Below, piece by piece: positions 45,716 through 53,709 of a stretch of 64,000 nt of DNA (its first letter is position 1; every line of letters starts with the position of its first letter). The notes below the pieces were generated by a model. The model saw only the letters and a program-made list of their open reading frames with translations. It did not search any database and was not told the origin of the DNA. The DNA is from Seohaeicola saemankumensis (GTDB taxonomy: Bacteria; Pseudomonadota; Alphaproteobacteria; Rhodobacterales; Rhodobacteraceae), in the NCBI RefSeq assembly GCF_021021435.1, contig NZ_JAINWI010000020.1, forward strand, positions 16,598 to 80,597, in the 5' to 3' direction. Made by a program: the position numbers and the translations under genes.

Positions 45716-45993
45716 CTGCCTGTCACCCTTGTGGTCACACTGATCGGGTCAGCCGCCCTTGCCCAGTCGACGGTTCATGCGACGATGAACCACGCGGCCA
45801 TGGGGCATGGTACGGTATCGGCGGATCACAGCCCTGCTACCCAAGCCTACAAGGTCGCAAATGATGCGATGCATTCCGGCATCGCGCCCCCCTGACCGGC
45901 GATGCAGATATCGACGTCATCCAAGGCATGATTCCACACCATCAGGGCGCACTCGACATGGCCCACGTCGTGATGGAACACAGAATCGCGTGA
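45716..45993 (+). pseudogene. Broken DUF305 (CopM-like) periplasmic protein gene
   Basis: Frame 1 (45716-45895) reads a signal-like LPVTLVVTLIGSAALAQS, then TMNHAAMGHG and YKVANDAMHSGIA before a stop at 45893. Shifting frame at a run of C residues near 45885-45892 continues APLTGDADIDVIQGMIPHHQ and GALDMAHVVMEH, the DUF305 core, until a stop at 45991. So a one-base frameshift splits it, the expected C-terminal part is missing, and no start codon precedes the signal region. DUF305 proteins are His/Met-rich periplasmic proteins linked to copper. It lies alone in a 414-bp gap between two aminotransferase genes. Confidence 0.8.
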
Positions 45994-46046
45994 CCCCGAC
46001 GCCCCGCACCTGACCGGCCGAGGAGCGTCAGCGAGGAGGCACCGGA

Positions 46047-47243
46047 TTAGCCCCGCGCCATAACCCCTGCCGCAGCCTCCAGCGCGCCCGCGCCATGCGG
46101 GATGTCCAGTGCTATGAAACCCGCCTGCATCGCCCCCAGCGCGCCCATCACCATATGGGCATTCACATGACCCATATGGCCGATACGGAAAAACCCGTGC
46201 CATTCCGGATCACCGGGTTCCGCCATGCCCAGCCCGATGCCCAGCGTCACACCGGCCTGAAACTCGGTCCATTTCCGCAGGTCGGTGCCGTGCGGCGCCC
46301 CGATCCTTAGGGCCGTGACAGCGCGGCTGCGATGCGTCGCATCAGCGATGTTCAACTCCAGCGGCCCACCCTGCCCCCAGACATCGCAAGCCGCCCAGAT
46401 CGCACGGGCCAGCGTGTCATGGCGGTTCCAGATCGCCTCGATCCCTTCGGCATGGATCATATCAAGCGCGGCGCGCAGCCCGTAAAGGTGATGCGTCGGT
46501 GCAGTCCCCCCCGAATACTGGAAGAAATATTCGGGGTTTGCGCGCGGCACCCAATCCCAGTAGCGGCTGACCCGTTCCATCCGCGCCCGCGCCTCTGCAG
46601 CGCGTGGACCGAAAAACACGAAGCCCAGACCTGGCGGCACCATCAGCCCCTTCTGGCTGGCGGCAACCATCACATCGACGCCCCAGGCATCCATCTCGAA
46701 CCGGTCGCAGCCCAACGACGCGATGCAATCTGCCATCAGCAACGCCGGATGCCCCGCCGCATCCATTGCAGCACGCAGCCCCGCAATATCGTTCAGGACC
46801 GAGCTTGAAGTATCCACATGGCTGGCCAGAACCGCCTTGATCCGGTGCTCCTTATCCGCGCGCAACGCCTCTTCGATCCGATTCAGATCAAAGGGAGTGC
46901 GTTTTCCGAAGTCGATCACCTCGACCTTACAACCCAGCCCGGTCGCCATATCGCCCCAGCCATGCCCGAAACGCCCCGTGGCGGGCACAAGCACATGATC
47001 ACCTGCCGCCACAACATTGGACAAGGCCGCCTCCCACGCCGCATGGCCATTCCCGATATAAAAAGTGGCCGCGTGTTCGGTGCGCGCCACCCGCCGCAGA
47101 TCGGGGATCAGCCCGTCAGTCAGCGCGACCAGATCGCCCTCATAGATATTGGGCGCGGAACGGTGCATCGCGCGCAACACGTCTTCGGGCATGACCGAGG
47201 GGCCGGGAATGGCCAGATAGGGGCGACCGTGGGCAAGACTCAT
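46047..47243 (-). CDS. PLP-dependent aminotransferase, class V (serine-glyoxylate aminotransferase type)
   Basis: 398 residues, fold type I class V. N-terminal YLAIPGPSVMPEDVLRAM is the family hallmark; YIGNGHAAWEAALSN precedes the PLP phosphate loop; the Schiff-base Lys is in AASQKGLMVPPGLGF; FRIGHMGHVNAHMVMGALG ends the small domain. Family members are serine-glyoxylate, alanine-glyoxylate or (S)-ureidoglycine-glyoxylate aminotransferases. In methylotrophic Alphaproteobacteria the serine-glyoxylate enzyme serves the serine cycle, but no other serine-cycle gene is in view. The start at 47243 gives MSLAHGRPYLAIPGPS. Confidence 0.9.
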   Translation of the reverse strand: MSLAHGRPYLAIPGPSVMPEDVLRAMHRSAPNIYEGDLVALTDGLIPDLRRVARTEHAATFYIGNGHAAWEAALSNVVAAGDHVLVPATGRFGHGWGDMATGLGCKVEVIDFGKRTPFDLNRIEEALRADKEHRIKAVLASHVDTSSSVLNDIAGLRAAMDAAGHPALLMADCIASLGCDRFEMDAWGVDVMVAASQKGLMVPPGLGFVFFGPRAAEARARMERVSRYWDWVPRANPEYFFQYSGGTAPTHHLYGLRAALDMIHAEGIEAIWNRHDTLARAIWAACDVWGQGGPLELNIADATHRSRAVTALRIGAPHGTDLRKWTEFQAGVTLGIGLGMAEPGDPEWHGFFRIGHMGHVNAHMVMGALGAMQAGFIALDIPHGAGALEAAAGVMARG

Positions 47244-47394
47244 TAGGGTTCTCCGGCAAGATGGTCGCGCGACACTATCCCGTTGCAGGGCGGCGTCAAT
47301 CGCTGGCCGGCGGGTCCGGACACCTCGGCTAACTTGCCAGCGCAACAGCAAGCCATTACATCCCCCCGACAGAACCACCGGTCAAAGGATCAGG

Positions 47395-48069
47395 ATGAAC
47401 CCGTTTTCCCGCTTCAAGCCCAAGGACGCCTCGTCGGGGCTTCCCTCGCACGACGATCTGTCCGATCCGGGCCAGAGGCGGCGGGCATTCTGGCAAAACC
47501 AGTTCCTTGACCACGCGATCCTGCGCCACCTCTGGAGCAATTTTGACCAGATCGCCCCGGGCGTCTACCGCTCGAACCAGCCGGGGCACAGGCGTCTGAA
47601 GCGCTACCGCGACATGGGCATCAAAACCGTGCTTTACCTGCGCGCCTCTTCCGAGAAATGGGCCTTCCATTTTGAACGCGAAAGTCTGGACGCCTTGGGC
47701 ATGACCATGATCAACGTCCCGCTGCATTCGCGCAGCGCGCCCACGCGCGACGCGGTTCAAAGCCTGATCGCCACCTTCAGGCAGATCGACAAACCGTTCC
47801 TGATGCATTGCAAATCAGGCGCGGATCGCGCTGGCCTGGCCAGTGCTGTCTATCTGATGGTGATGGAAGGCAAGGATGTCTCGGCCGCGCGACGCATGCT
47901 GTCGCCGCGCTATATCCACCTACGCTTTACCAAGACCGGCGTGCTGGATCTGATGCTGGATCAATATGCGGCCAGCCATACGGCCTCCCCCATCAGTTTC
48001 GAGGACTGGATTGATACGCGCTATGATGCGGATGCCCTGCAAGCCGAGTTCGATGCAGGCCGCCGCTAG
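47395..48069 (+). CDS. Dual-specificity/tyrosine phosphatase-like protein
   Basis: 224 residues. The phosphatase P-loop CKSGADR (Cys-x5-Arg) is in FLMHCKSGADRAGLASAVYL near residue 140; the upstream VYRSNQPGHRRLKRYRDMGI and TVLYLRASSE are the usual N-terminal strand and general-acid region of the fused DSP-PTPase-like family. It probably removes phosphate from Tyr, Ser/Thr or a small molecule; the target is unknown. The preceding gene is divergent. YgfZ follows after 87 bp on the same strand. Confidence 0.82.
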   Translation: MNPFSRFKPKDASSGLPSHDDLSDPGQRRRAFWQNQFLDHAILRHLWSNFDQIAPGVYRSNQPGHRRLKRYRDMGIKTVLYLRASSEKWAFHFERESLDALGMTMINVPLHSRSAPTRDAVQSLIATFRQIDKPFLMHCKSGADRAGLASAVYLMVMEGKDVSAARRMLSPRYIHLRFTKTGVLDLMLDQYAASHTASPISFEDWIDTRYDADALQAEFDAGRR

Positions 48070-48156
48070 ACCGGTGCGACGGTTGCAGACGGCCTTTATG
48101 CCCCCTATCCTTGTCTTGTTGCGGGGCCAGATGCCCCGCCACCGGAGCAAGACCTC

Positions 48157-48891
48157 ATGACGCGACGCATCTACCGCCTGACCGGCAAAGACGCCCTGCA
48201 TTTCCTGCAGGGCCTGACCACCAATGATTTGTCCGGCATGGATAAGGGGCTGGTCTATACCGCCATGCTGACACCGCAGGGCAAATATATCGCGGACTTC
48301 TTCCTGCTGGCCGAGGGCGATGCCATTTTGCTGGATGTGGCCGGCGATATCGGGCCTGCACTGGTTCAACGCTTGAGCATGTATAAACTGCGCGCCGATG
48401 TACAGATCGCGGAAACCGGCCTGCACGTGCAACGCGGCACCGGACCTGCGCCAGAGGGTGCCCTTTCCGACCCGCGCCACCCTGATCTGGGCTGGCGGCT
48501 TTACGGAGAAGCCGAAGGCGATGACGGCACCGATTGGGACAGGCTTCGCGTTGCCCATTGCATTCCCGAAACAGGGATCGAATTGACCGCCGACACCTTC
48601 ATCCTTGAAGCGGGGTTCGAGCGGTTGCACGGCGTCGATTTCCGCAAAGGCTGCTATGTCGGGCAAGAGGTGACCGCGCGGATGAAACACAAGACCGAAC
48701 TGCGCAAAGGTCTGGTGCGCGTCAAAGTCGACGGCAGCGCGCCCGCGGGCACCGAGATTACCGCAGATGGCAAGGCTGCGGGAACGCTTTATACGCAATC
48801 AGGCGGCTATGGCATCGCCTATCTGCGACTGGACCGCGCCAACGGGACAATGCAGGCAGGAGAGGCAAAGCTGACGCTGGCGCAGGACTGA
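48157..48891 (+). CDS. ygfZ: YgfZ/GcvT-domain folate-binding protein
   Basis: 244 residues with the YgfZ signature KGCYVGQEVTARMKHK (Cys used in Fe-S cluster work) and the N-terminal FLQGLTTNDLSGMDKGLVYT, also typical of the family. YgfZ is a tetrahydrofolate-binding factor needed for assembly or repair of some Fe-S enzymes, such as MiaB. It acts in the cytosol. The start at 48157 gives MTRRIYRLTGKDALHFL. Convergent with efp. Confidence 0.92.
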   Translation: MTRRIYRLTGKDALHFLQGLTTNDLSGMDKGLVYTAMLTPQGKYIADFFLLAEGDAILLDVAGDIGPALVQRLSMYKLRADVQIAETGLHVQRGTGPAPEGALSDPRHPDLGWRLYGEAEGDDGTDWDRLRVAHCIPETGIELTADTFILEAGFERLHGVDFRKGCYVGQEVTARMKHKTELRKGLVRVKVDGSAPAGTEITADGKAAGTLYTQSGGYGIAYLRLDRANGTMQAGEAKLTLAQD

Positions 48892-48963
48892 CGTCATTTG
48901 ATCACGCCATCAGCGTTGCAGCCGATGCATGACGTGGCGTCATGATTTTTCGTCAAAGTGCAA

Positions 48964-48992
48964 GAAAAAACCGCCCCTCGACGGAGGCGGTT
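48964..48992 (-). terminator. Intrinsic terminator after efp
   Basis: On the minus strand AACCGCC pairs with GGCGGTT (48986-48992 with 48969-48975) followed by a U-run. It starts about 26 bases after the efp stop. Confidence 0.8.
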
Positions 48993-49017
48993 CCTAAAAT
49001 ACAGCCGAAATCACAAT

Positions 49018-49581
49018 TCAGGCGCGTTCAACATATTCCATCAGTTCGGTGTTCACGATCACATCCTCGTCCTGCCCGACAAAGGGCGGCACAAGGATAC
49101 GCACACCATTATCAAGGATCGCAGGCTTGAAACTGTTGGCCGCTGTCTGGCCCTTCACGACGGGTTCAGTCTCGGCAATCCGGCACGTGACCTTCTGCGG
49201 CAAGGTCGCGTTCAGCGCCTCTTGGTCATAGTATTCGATATGCACCATCATGCCGTCTTGCAAGAAGGGACGCCGCTCTCCCAGAATGTCGACAGGCAGT
49301 TCGATTTGCTCGTAAGTCTCTGAATCCATGAAGACAAGCATGCCATCCTGCTCATAAAGAAACTGCTGGTCCTTCTGGTCAAGACGCACACGCTCCACCT
49401 TGTCGGCGCTGCGGAAACGTTCGTTCAGTTTCGATCCGTTCCGCAGATTGCGCATCTCGACCTGGGCAAAGGCACCGCCTTTGCCGGGCTTCACGTGATC
49501 GACCTTAACAGCAGCCCACAAACCGCCGTTATGCTCTAGTACATTGCCGGGGCGAATTTCGTTTCCGTTGATTTTGGGCAT
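49018..49581 (-). CDS. efp: Elongation factor P
   Basis: 187 residues with three OB-like domains: KOW-like N-terminal [20 protein letters not shown], domain 2 after about residue 65 and the C-terminal [20 protein letters not shown]. The modified loop [13 protein letters not shown] carries the Lys at the position lysylated by EpmA in enterics. EF-P relieves ribosome stalling at polyproline stretches. Length is the family standard. Start at 49581 ([13 protein letters not shown]). Confidence 0.97.
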   Translation of the reverse strand: MPKINGNEIRPGNVLEHNGGLWAAVKVDHVKPGKGGAFAQVEMRNLRNGSKLNERFRSADKVERVRLDQKDQQFLYEQDGMLVFMDSETYEQIELPVDILGERRPFLQDGMMVHIEYYDQEALNATLPQKVTCRIAETEPVVKGQTAANSFKPAILDNGVRILVPPFVGQDEDVIVNTELMEYVERA

Positions 49582-49792
49582 GTGCGAACCTGATCCGGAG
49601 GTTGATGAAAAGTTGAGTGCACCTATATCTATCGTTCATCTGCGTGGCAAGCGGACGAAACATCGGCGCAACGGACCAGAGCCATGCACCAATTGCATGA
49701 CAGCCATGTTTTAACAGCCTATCCGAATCGGATGCGATCCGTCATAAGGAGCGCCACGCCAAAAACGCAAGAGCAATAACAAAGGACGAATC

Positions 49793-50113
49793 ATGAAGGA
49801 TTTCGTTGACGGCACAGCCTTCAATAACGAGCAGGGCAATCGTGCACGTAAACTGTTTGCAGCCGTAGTTCTGGCCGCATTGGACGACGCAATTGCGGAC
49901 GACAAGAAATATGGAAACGGCCCCGAGCAGATCGCCCGCTGGGCACGGTCGCGTGATGGACGCGAAGTGTTGTCCTGCGCCGGTATCGACCCCAACGAGC
50001 GTGTTGTGTCCGGTCTGATGGATTTCGTATCCAAAGGTGTTCGCACCTCGGTCGCGCTGTCGCGCGAGGAAAGCGAGCGTCGCAACGCCGCGCATCAGGC
50101 AGAAGCCGCCTGA
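49793..50113 (+). CDS. Conserved hypothetical protein (DUF6280-like)
   Basis: 106 residues, charged, without membrane segments or signal peptide. It begins MKDFVDGTAFNNEQGNRARK and has ALDDAIADDKKYGNGPEQIA and WARSRDGREVLSCAGIDPNE, which I recognise as a small conserved family of Rhodobacteraceae, probably DUF6280. No function is known. It has its own promoter region of about 200 bp shared with the divergent efp, and a strong terminator follows (50158-50182), so it is probably a single-gene transcript. High conservation despite small size hints at a regulatory or nucleic-acid-related job, which is a guess. Confidence 0.7.
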   Translation: MKDFVDGTAFNNEQGNRARKLFAAVVLAALDDAIADDKKYGNGPEQIARWARSRDGREVLSCAGIDPNERVVSGLMDFVSKGVRTSVALSREESERRNAAHQAEAA

Positions 50114-50157
50114 GAGGCCCCGCACCTTTCACGGGTGCCGGTTCAAACAGAAAATCA

Positions 50158-50182
50158 TGCGCCCCGATGTGGGCGCATTTTT
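50158..50182 (+). terminator. Intrinsic terminator after the DUF6280-like gene
   Basis: TGCGCCC pairs perfectly with GGGCGCA around a six-base loop and is followed by TTTTT. Confidence 0.85.
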
Positions 50183-50213
50183 CATGGGGAAACGCTTTTC
50201 GCGCTCGCGGCGC

Positions 50214-51161
50214 TTATTCCAGTTCCTGGCTGGTCAGCGCGCGGTGTATTTCACGGCGCACAAGCTTGCGAACATTGCGCGTGATCCGTTCGCCCAACGC
50301 GCCCTGCAACTCCTGCCGCACGATCTCGGTCACCAGTTCGCGGAGCGTTTCCTCGTCAAGCAAGGTCTCGTCCTCGCCGAATAGGCTGGGCTGGTCGTCC
50401 TCAATCTCGTCAAGGTGTTGATCTGGATCTGCAGGTGCAAAGACCGCGTCCTGCGGCATGGCGCTGTCACGTGTCGAGGCAAAGACAAAGGCACCCGACG
50501 ACGCGGTATCGCCTGAAACAGGTGCCACGGCATCATCCTGCGGTTCCACGGTTTCAGAAGGTTGCTCGAACTGGGGCGCTGCTTCAGGCTCGGATGCGAA
50601 TTCCAGAAGATCGCTCTCGGCCGGATCATCGTCGCTGAACTCACCTTCACCAATGGGCGCGGCCATATCATCGGCAAGCGGTGCGTCCTCGACCGCCGCA
50701 TCGCGGTGGTCTTCCCATGCAAGCGCTTCGGGCGTGGGTGCTGCATCAGGATCGGAAATATCCTCGGACCCGCTTTCCACAGCGTCCAACATATCTGTCG
50801 GATCGGCAGCAACCTGTTCTTCCTGCCAGTCGGCCTGCGTCATATCAGATCCGGCCTCAAGCACGGGCACATCCTGCTCCTGCATCGCGGGCAAGTCATC
50901 ATCGGGCTGGGCGATACCGGATGCGGGTTTGTCATCATGCTCTGCGTGACCAACGCCTTGCGGCGCATCGGCCACCCGCAAGGCCGGCGTCAGAACAAGC
51001 TTTCCGGGAACAGAATCGTCGCCCTGCCCGTCAGCATCATCAGATGCGGACACAGGTTCGGATTGCGGTGCGAGTGGCCGGATTCGGCCATCCTCGGACA
51101 CCAGACGGCGGATAGAGGACAACACATCCTCGATAGCCACATTTGTTACAGGATCGCTCAT
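50214..51161 (-). CDS. PopZ-like polar organizing protein (DUF2497-type)
   Basis: 315 residues with three parts. The N-terminus VAIEDVLSSIRRLVSEDGR closely matches the conserved N-terminal helix of PopZ/DUF2497 (consensus MEEILASIRRIISED). The middle (about 30-260) is acidic, rich in Pro, Ala, Asp and Glu and probably disordered. The C-terminus LDEETLRELVTEIVRQELQG, then RITRNVRKLVRREIHRAL, fits the helical oligomerisation region. In Caulobacter PopZ self-assembles at poles and anchors the ParB-parS centromere. Gene order pcm-tolC-this gene, a context often seen for DUF2497 genes in Alphaproteobacteria, supports the call. The length is greater than Caulobacter PopZ because of the acidic middle. 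Confidence 0.78.
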   Translation of the reverse strand: MSDPVTNVAIEDVLSSIRRLVSEDGRIRPLAPQSEPVSASDDADGQGDDSVPGKLVLTPALRVADAPQGVGHAEHDDKPASGIAQPDDDLPAMQEQDVPVLEAGSDMTQADWQEEQVAADPTDMLDAVESGSEDISDPDAAPTPEALAWEDHRDAAVEDAPLADDMAAPIGEGEFSDDDPAESDLLEFASEPEAAPQFEQPSETVEPQDDAVAPVSGDTASSGAFVFASTRDSAMPQDAVFAPADPDQHLDEIEDDQPSLFGEDETLLDEETLRELVTEIVRQELQGALGERITRNVRKLVRREIHRALTSQELE

Positions 51162-51235
51162 GTCGGATTACCACTCTTGCCTGTGCCGGAGTGTAACCTC
51201 TGGCACCCGTTCACACAACAGACAGAGTTTATGTC

Positions 51236-52699
51236 CTACTCTCGTCCCAGAGACTTCAGCACCTGATCCAGCTGCCGCCCTTGACGGCTGATCTTGCTGG
51301 GGGCGTTCTGGACCTGCCCGTAATAGGCGCTGGGATCATAGATTTGCACCGGAAGACGCAGATCGCTTGCCGTCAGTTGTCCCATCGCCGCCAGAAGAGA
51401 ATAGGCCGCAACATACTGGTTGGACACGGCGGTGATCCGGTTAGCCTGTGCGTCAAGCAGTTCCTGCTCGGCGTTCAGCACGTCCAGCGTGGTGCGTGCG
51501 CCAAGCATCGCCTCTTCGCGCACACCCTCGAAGGCAGTACGCGCGGCACGGATCTGGCGGTCATTTGCCTCAATCGCAGCACGGGCCACATCCACGCGGG
51601 CGAAGGCGGTGCTGACATTCTGCGCGATACGCTGGGTGGTCTCCAACAGGGCAGAGCGCGCCGCAGTGCCACCATTGATAGCCTGACGCTCCAGCGCGGA
51701 ATTGCGGCCACCTTGATAGATCGGACCTGTCACGCCGATCCCGATACTGCCGCCACGGTTATAATTGCTGCTGCTAAGGTCTTCGGTAAGCCCATAGCGC
51801 GACTGCAAGCGCACTTGGGGGTTAGCGGCGGCTTTTGCCACCAGCACGCGCAGGTCGGACACAGCCACCTCATGCTGTGCACGCAGGATATCGGGATGGC
51901 TCCGCATCGCAACAGCCTGCGCCGCGGTCACCGTGGCAGGGCGCGCAGGCGGTGCGGGCGGTGCGCTCAGTGCATTGGCATCACGCCCCACCGCAAAACG
52001 GTAGAAGGCGCGCGCCTCGGCCAGATCGCCTTCGGCTTGCGCCAGAAGCGCATTCGCCCCCGCAAGCCGCGCCTCGGCCAAGGCCACATCCGTGCGTGTC
52101 ACCTCGCCCACTTCGAAACGGTCCTGTGCGGCGCGCGCTTCTTGCGTGATCACGCGCACGTTGTTGCGCCGCAAAGCCACGATTTCGGTGTTCGAGCGCA
52201 CAGCCGTATAGGCCTGCACCGCTTGCAACAGGATATTCTGCTCGACCCCGATCAGGGCCTGACGCGTGGCCAGCACGGATTCCTTGGCGATATCAATACC
52301 CATCCGCGAGCGTCCGCCATCATAGAGAACGATCTCGGCCGACAATCCCAAAGAGGCGCTGGTATCATTGGTGCTGCGCGCCAGTCCGCCGGTCTGGCTT
52401 GAACGCGCCTCGCTGTCGCTATAGGTCACATCCGCCGACCAGCCGACAATCGGGCGCAACGCCGACAGCGCGATGGCGACATCCTCGTCAGCCGTACGCA
52501 AAAGCGCACGGTTCTGAGCCAGCAATCCGCTATTGTTATAGGCCCCGACCAGGGCATCGGTCAGCGTATCGGCCAGCGACACAGCCGGCGCACCCAGAAA
52601 CAGCATGCCCGCGACCAACCCCGTTGCGAACCTGCGCAAGGTCCTGTCGGGGCGCTGCCCTGCACGGGTTGATGCTACTGTCATCTTTGGTCCGCCCAT
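51236..52699 (-). CDS. tolC: TolC family outer membrane efflux channel
   Basis: 487 residues. A signal peptide (about 13-36, ending PAVSLAD) is followed by two structural repeats of the TolC fold, each with long helices: RRNNVRVITQEARAAQDRFE and AEARLAGANALLAQAEGDLA in the first, and AFEGVREEAMLGARTTLDVL in the second. It forms the trimeric outer-membrane duct used by type I secretion and RND pumps. The start at 52699 has AGGACAG upstream; 52684 and 52738 are alternatives. Upstream lies pcm and downstream the PopZ-like gene. It may serve the RND pair at 23-27 kb. Confidence 0.9.
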   Translation of the reverse strand: MGGPKMTVASTRAGQRPDRTLRRFATGLVAGMLFLGAPAVSLADTLTDALVGAYNNSGLLAQNRALLRTADEDVAIALSALRPIVGWSADVTYSDSEARSSQTGGLARSTNDTSASLGLSAEIVLYDGGRSRMGIDIAKESVLATRQALIGVEQNILLQAVQAYTAVRSNTEIVALRRNNVRVITQEARAAQDRFEVGEVTRTDVALAEARLAGANALLAQAEGDLAEARAFYRFAVGRDANALSAPPAPPARPATVTAAQAVAMRSHPDILRAQHEVAVSDLRVLVAKAAANPQVRLQSRYGLTEDLSSSNYNRGGSIGIGVTGPIYQGGRNSALERQAINGGTAARSALLETTQRIAQNVSTAFARVDVARAAIEANDRQIRAARTAFEGVREEAMLGARTTLDVLNAEQELLDAQANRITAVSNQYVAAYSLLAAMGQLTASDLRLPVQIYDPSAYYGQVQNAPSKISRQGRQLDQVLKSLGRE

Positions 52700-52755
52700 C
52701 GCTCTGTCCTGTCTATACTGCTTCACGTTTTGCACCATTCTGGCGCTTTGGCCCT

Positions 52756-53409
52756 CTATAGGCTGAACTCGGTCTGCTTTTCGAAACCGGCAAGGACCGG
52801 CGCACTGGCATTGAACGCATCGCGCCAACTGATCTTGCCATCCAGCCTGTAACCGATCCGCACCACACCCAGCGCGCCATGCATGAAAAGGCATGCAATC
52901 CGGCCACCATCCTTGATCTGGCCTAGCAGGGCCTCGGGCACCTCGGTTACGCCACCTTGTACCATGATCGCATCATAGGGGCCATGCTGCGGCGCACCTT
53001 CGGCCAGCGGGGCCTGATGCATGATCACATTGTCGGCCCCCTCGCGCGACAGGATCGCCTGCGCCTCGTCGGCCATCGCCTCGTCGCTTTCCACGGCAAC
53101 GACCGCTTCGGCCAGACGGGCAGCCACAGCCGCAGAATAGCCAAGTCCGCATCCCAGATCGAGCACCAGATCGCTGCGCTGCAAATCCAGCGCATCGAGC
53201 ATCTTGGCCAGCGTGCGCGGCTCAAGCATCACACGCCCCTGCCCCAGATCAAGGTTTTCGCCCACATAGGCTGCCTCGCGCAGACGGTCTGGCACGAATT
53301 CCTCGCGGGCGACGTTGAGCATCGCCTCGATGATAGGAAATTTCGTGACATCCGAGGGCCTGATCTGCGTATCCACCATCGTGGTGCGGCGGGTCGTATA
53401 GTCTGTCAT
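52756..53409 (-). CDS. pcm: Protein-L-isoaspartate O-methyltransferase family protein
   Basis: 217 residues, SAM-dependent methyltransferase. The motif [20 protein letters not shown], the [20 protein letters not shown] loop and the SAM-binding [19 protein letters not shown] are the PCMT set found upstream of tolC in Alphaproteobacteria. PCM repairs damaged Asp/Asn residues; members in this tolC-linked subgroup lack some PCM residues and may have another target. Transcribed before tolC, 56 bp apart. Confidence 0.88.
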   Translation of the reverse strand: MTDYTTRRTTMVDTQIRPSDVTKFPIIEAMLNVAREEFVPDRLREAAYVGENLDLGQGRVMLEPRTLAKMLDALDLQRSDLVLDLGCGLGYSAAVAARLAEAVVAVESDEAMADEAQAILSREGADNVIMHQAPLAEGAPQHGPYDAIMVQGGVTEVPEALLGQIKDGGRIACLFMHGALGVVRIGYRLDGKISWRDAFNASAPVLAGFEKQTEFSL

Positions 53410-53568
53410 CAGCTAAACTCTTCTGTTCAGTCTCTTGAGTGTCTTTTGTCACATCGCCAACCCTTGGGCAACGGGAATGCAGCCCCGCGACCGATCTGCC
53501 GCACCACTGTGGCGCAGAGGTCTTGCAGCATCGCCCGTTATCCGCTAACTCGCATGCAGAATCTCGGC

Positions 53569-53642
53569 GGCGGGTTGGCGGAGAGGTTACGCAGCGGATT
53601 GCAAATCCGTGTAGACCGGTTCGATTCCGGTACCCGCCTCCA
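53569..53642 (+). tRNA. tRNA-Cys (anticodon GCA)
   Basis: 74-nt cloverleaf: acceptor GGCGGGT/ACCCGCC, discriminator T, anticodon loop TTGCAAA (GCA), T-arm CCGGTTCGATTCCGG and an encoded CCA at 53640-53642. Its last 17 bases (53626-53642) are repeated at 60550-60566 and form the left attachment site of the integrated element. Confidence 0.96.
53626..53642 (+). repeat. attL: 17-bp direct repeat at the 3' end of tRNA-Cys
   Basis: TCCGGTACCCGCCTCCA, identical to 60550-60566. It completes the tRNA, so the tRNA gene stays functional after integration. Confidence 0.88.
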
Positions 53643-53680
53643 TATCGTTCTAAATCACAGGGTTATTGGCTGACCGGTCG

Positions 53681-53704
53681 AGTGTGACACAAAGTGGGAC
53701 ACAC
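53681..53704 (+). repeat. 24-bp repeat near the left end of the element
   Basis: Starts AGTGTGACACAAAGTGGG. It matches 60467-60490 at 20 or more of 24 positions, same orientation. Probably an integrase arm or excisionase site. Confidence 0.75.
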
Positions 53705-53709
53705 GCCCT

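Noticed and set aside
47920..48798. 292-codon minus-strand frame opposite ygfZ
   Set aside because: Antisense frame; YgfZ on the plus strand has the diagnostic KGCYVGQE motif.
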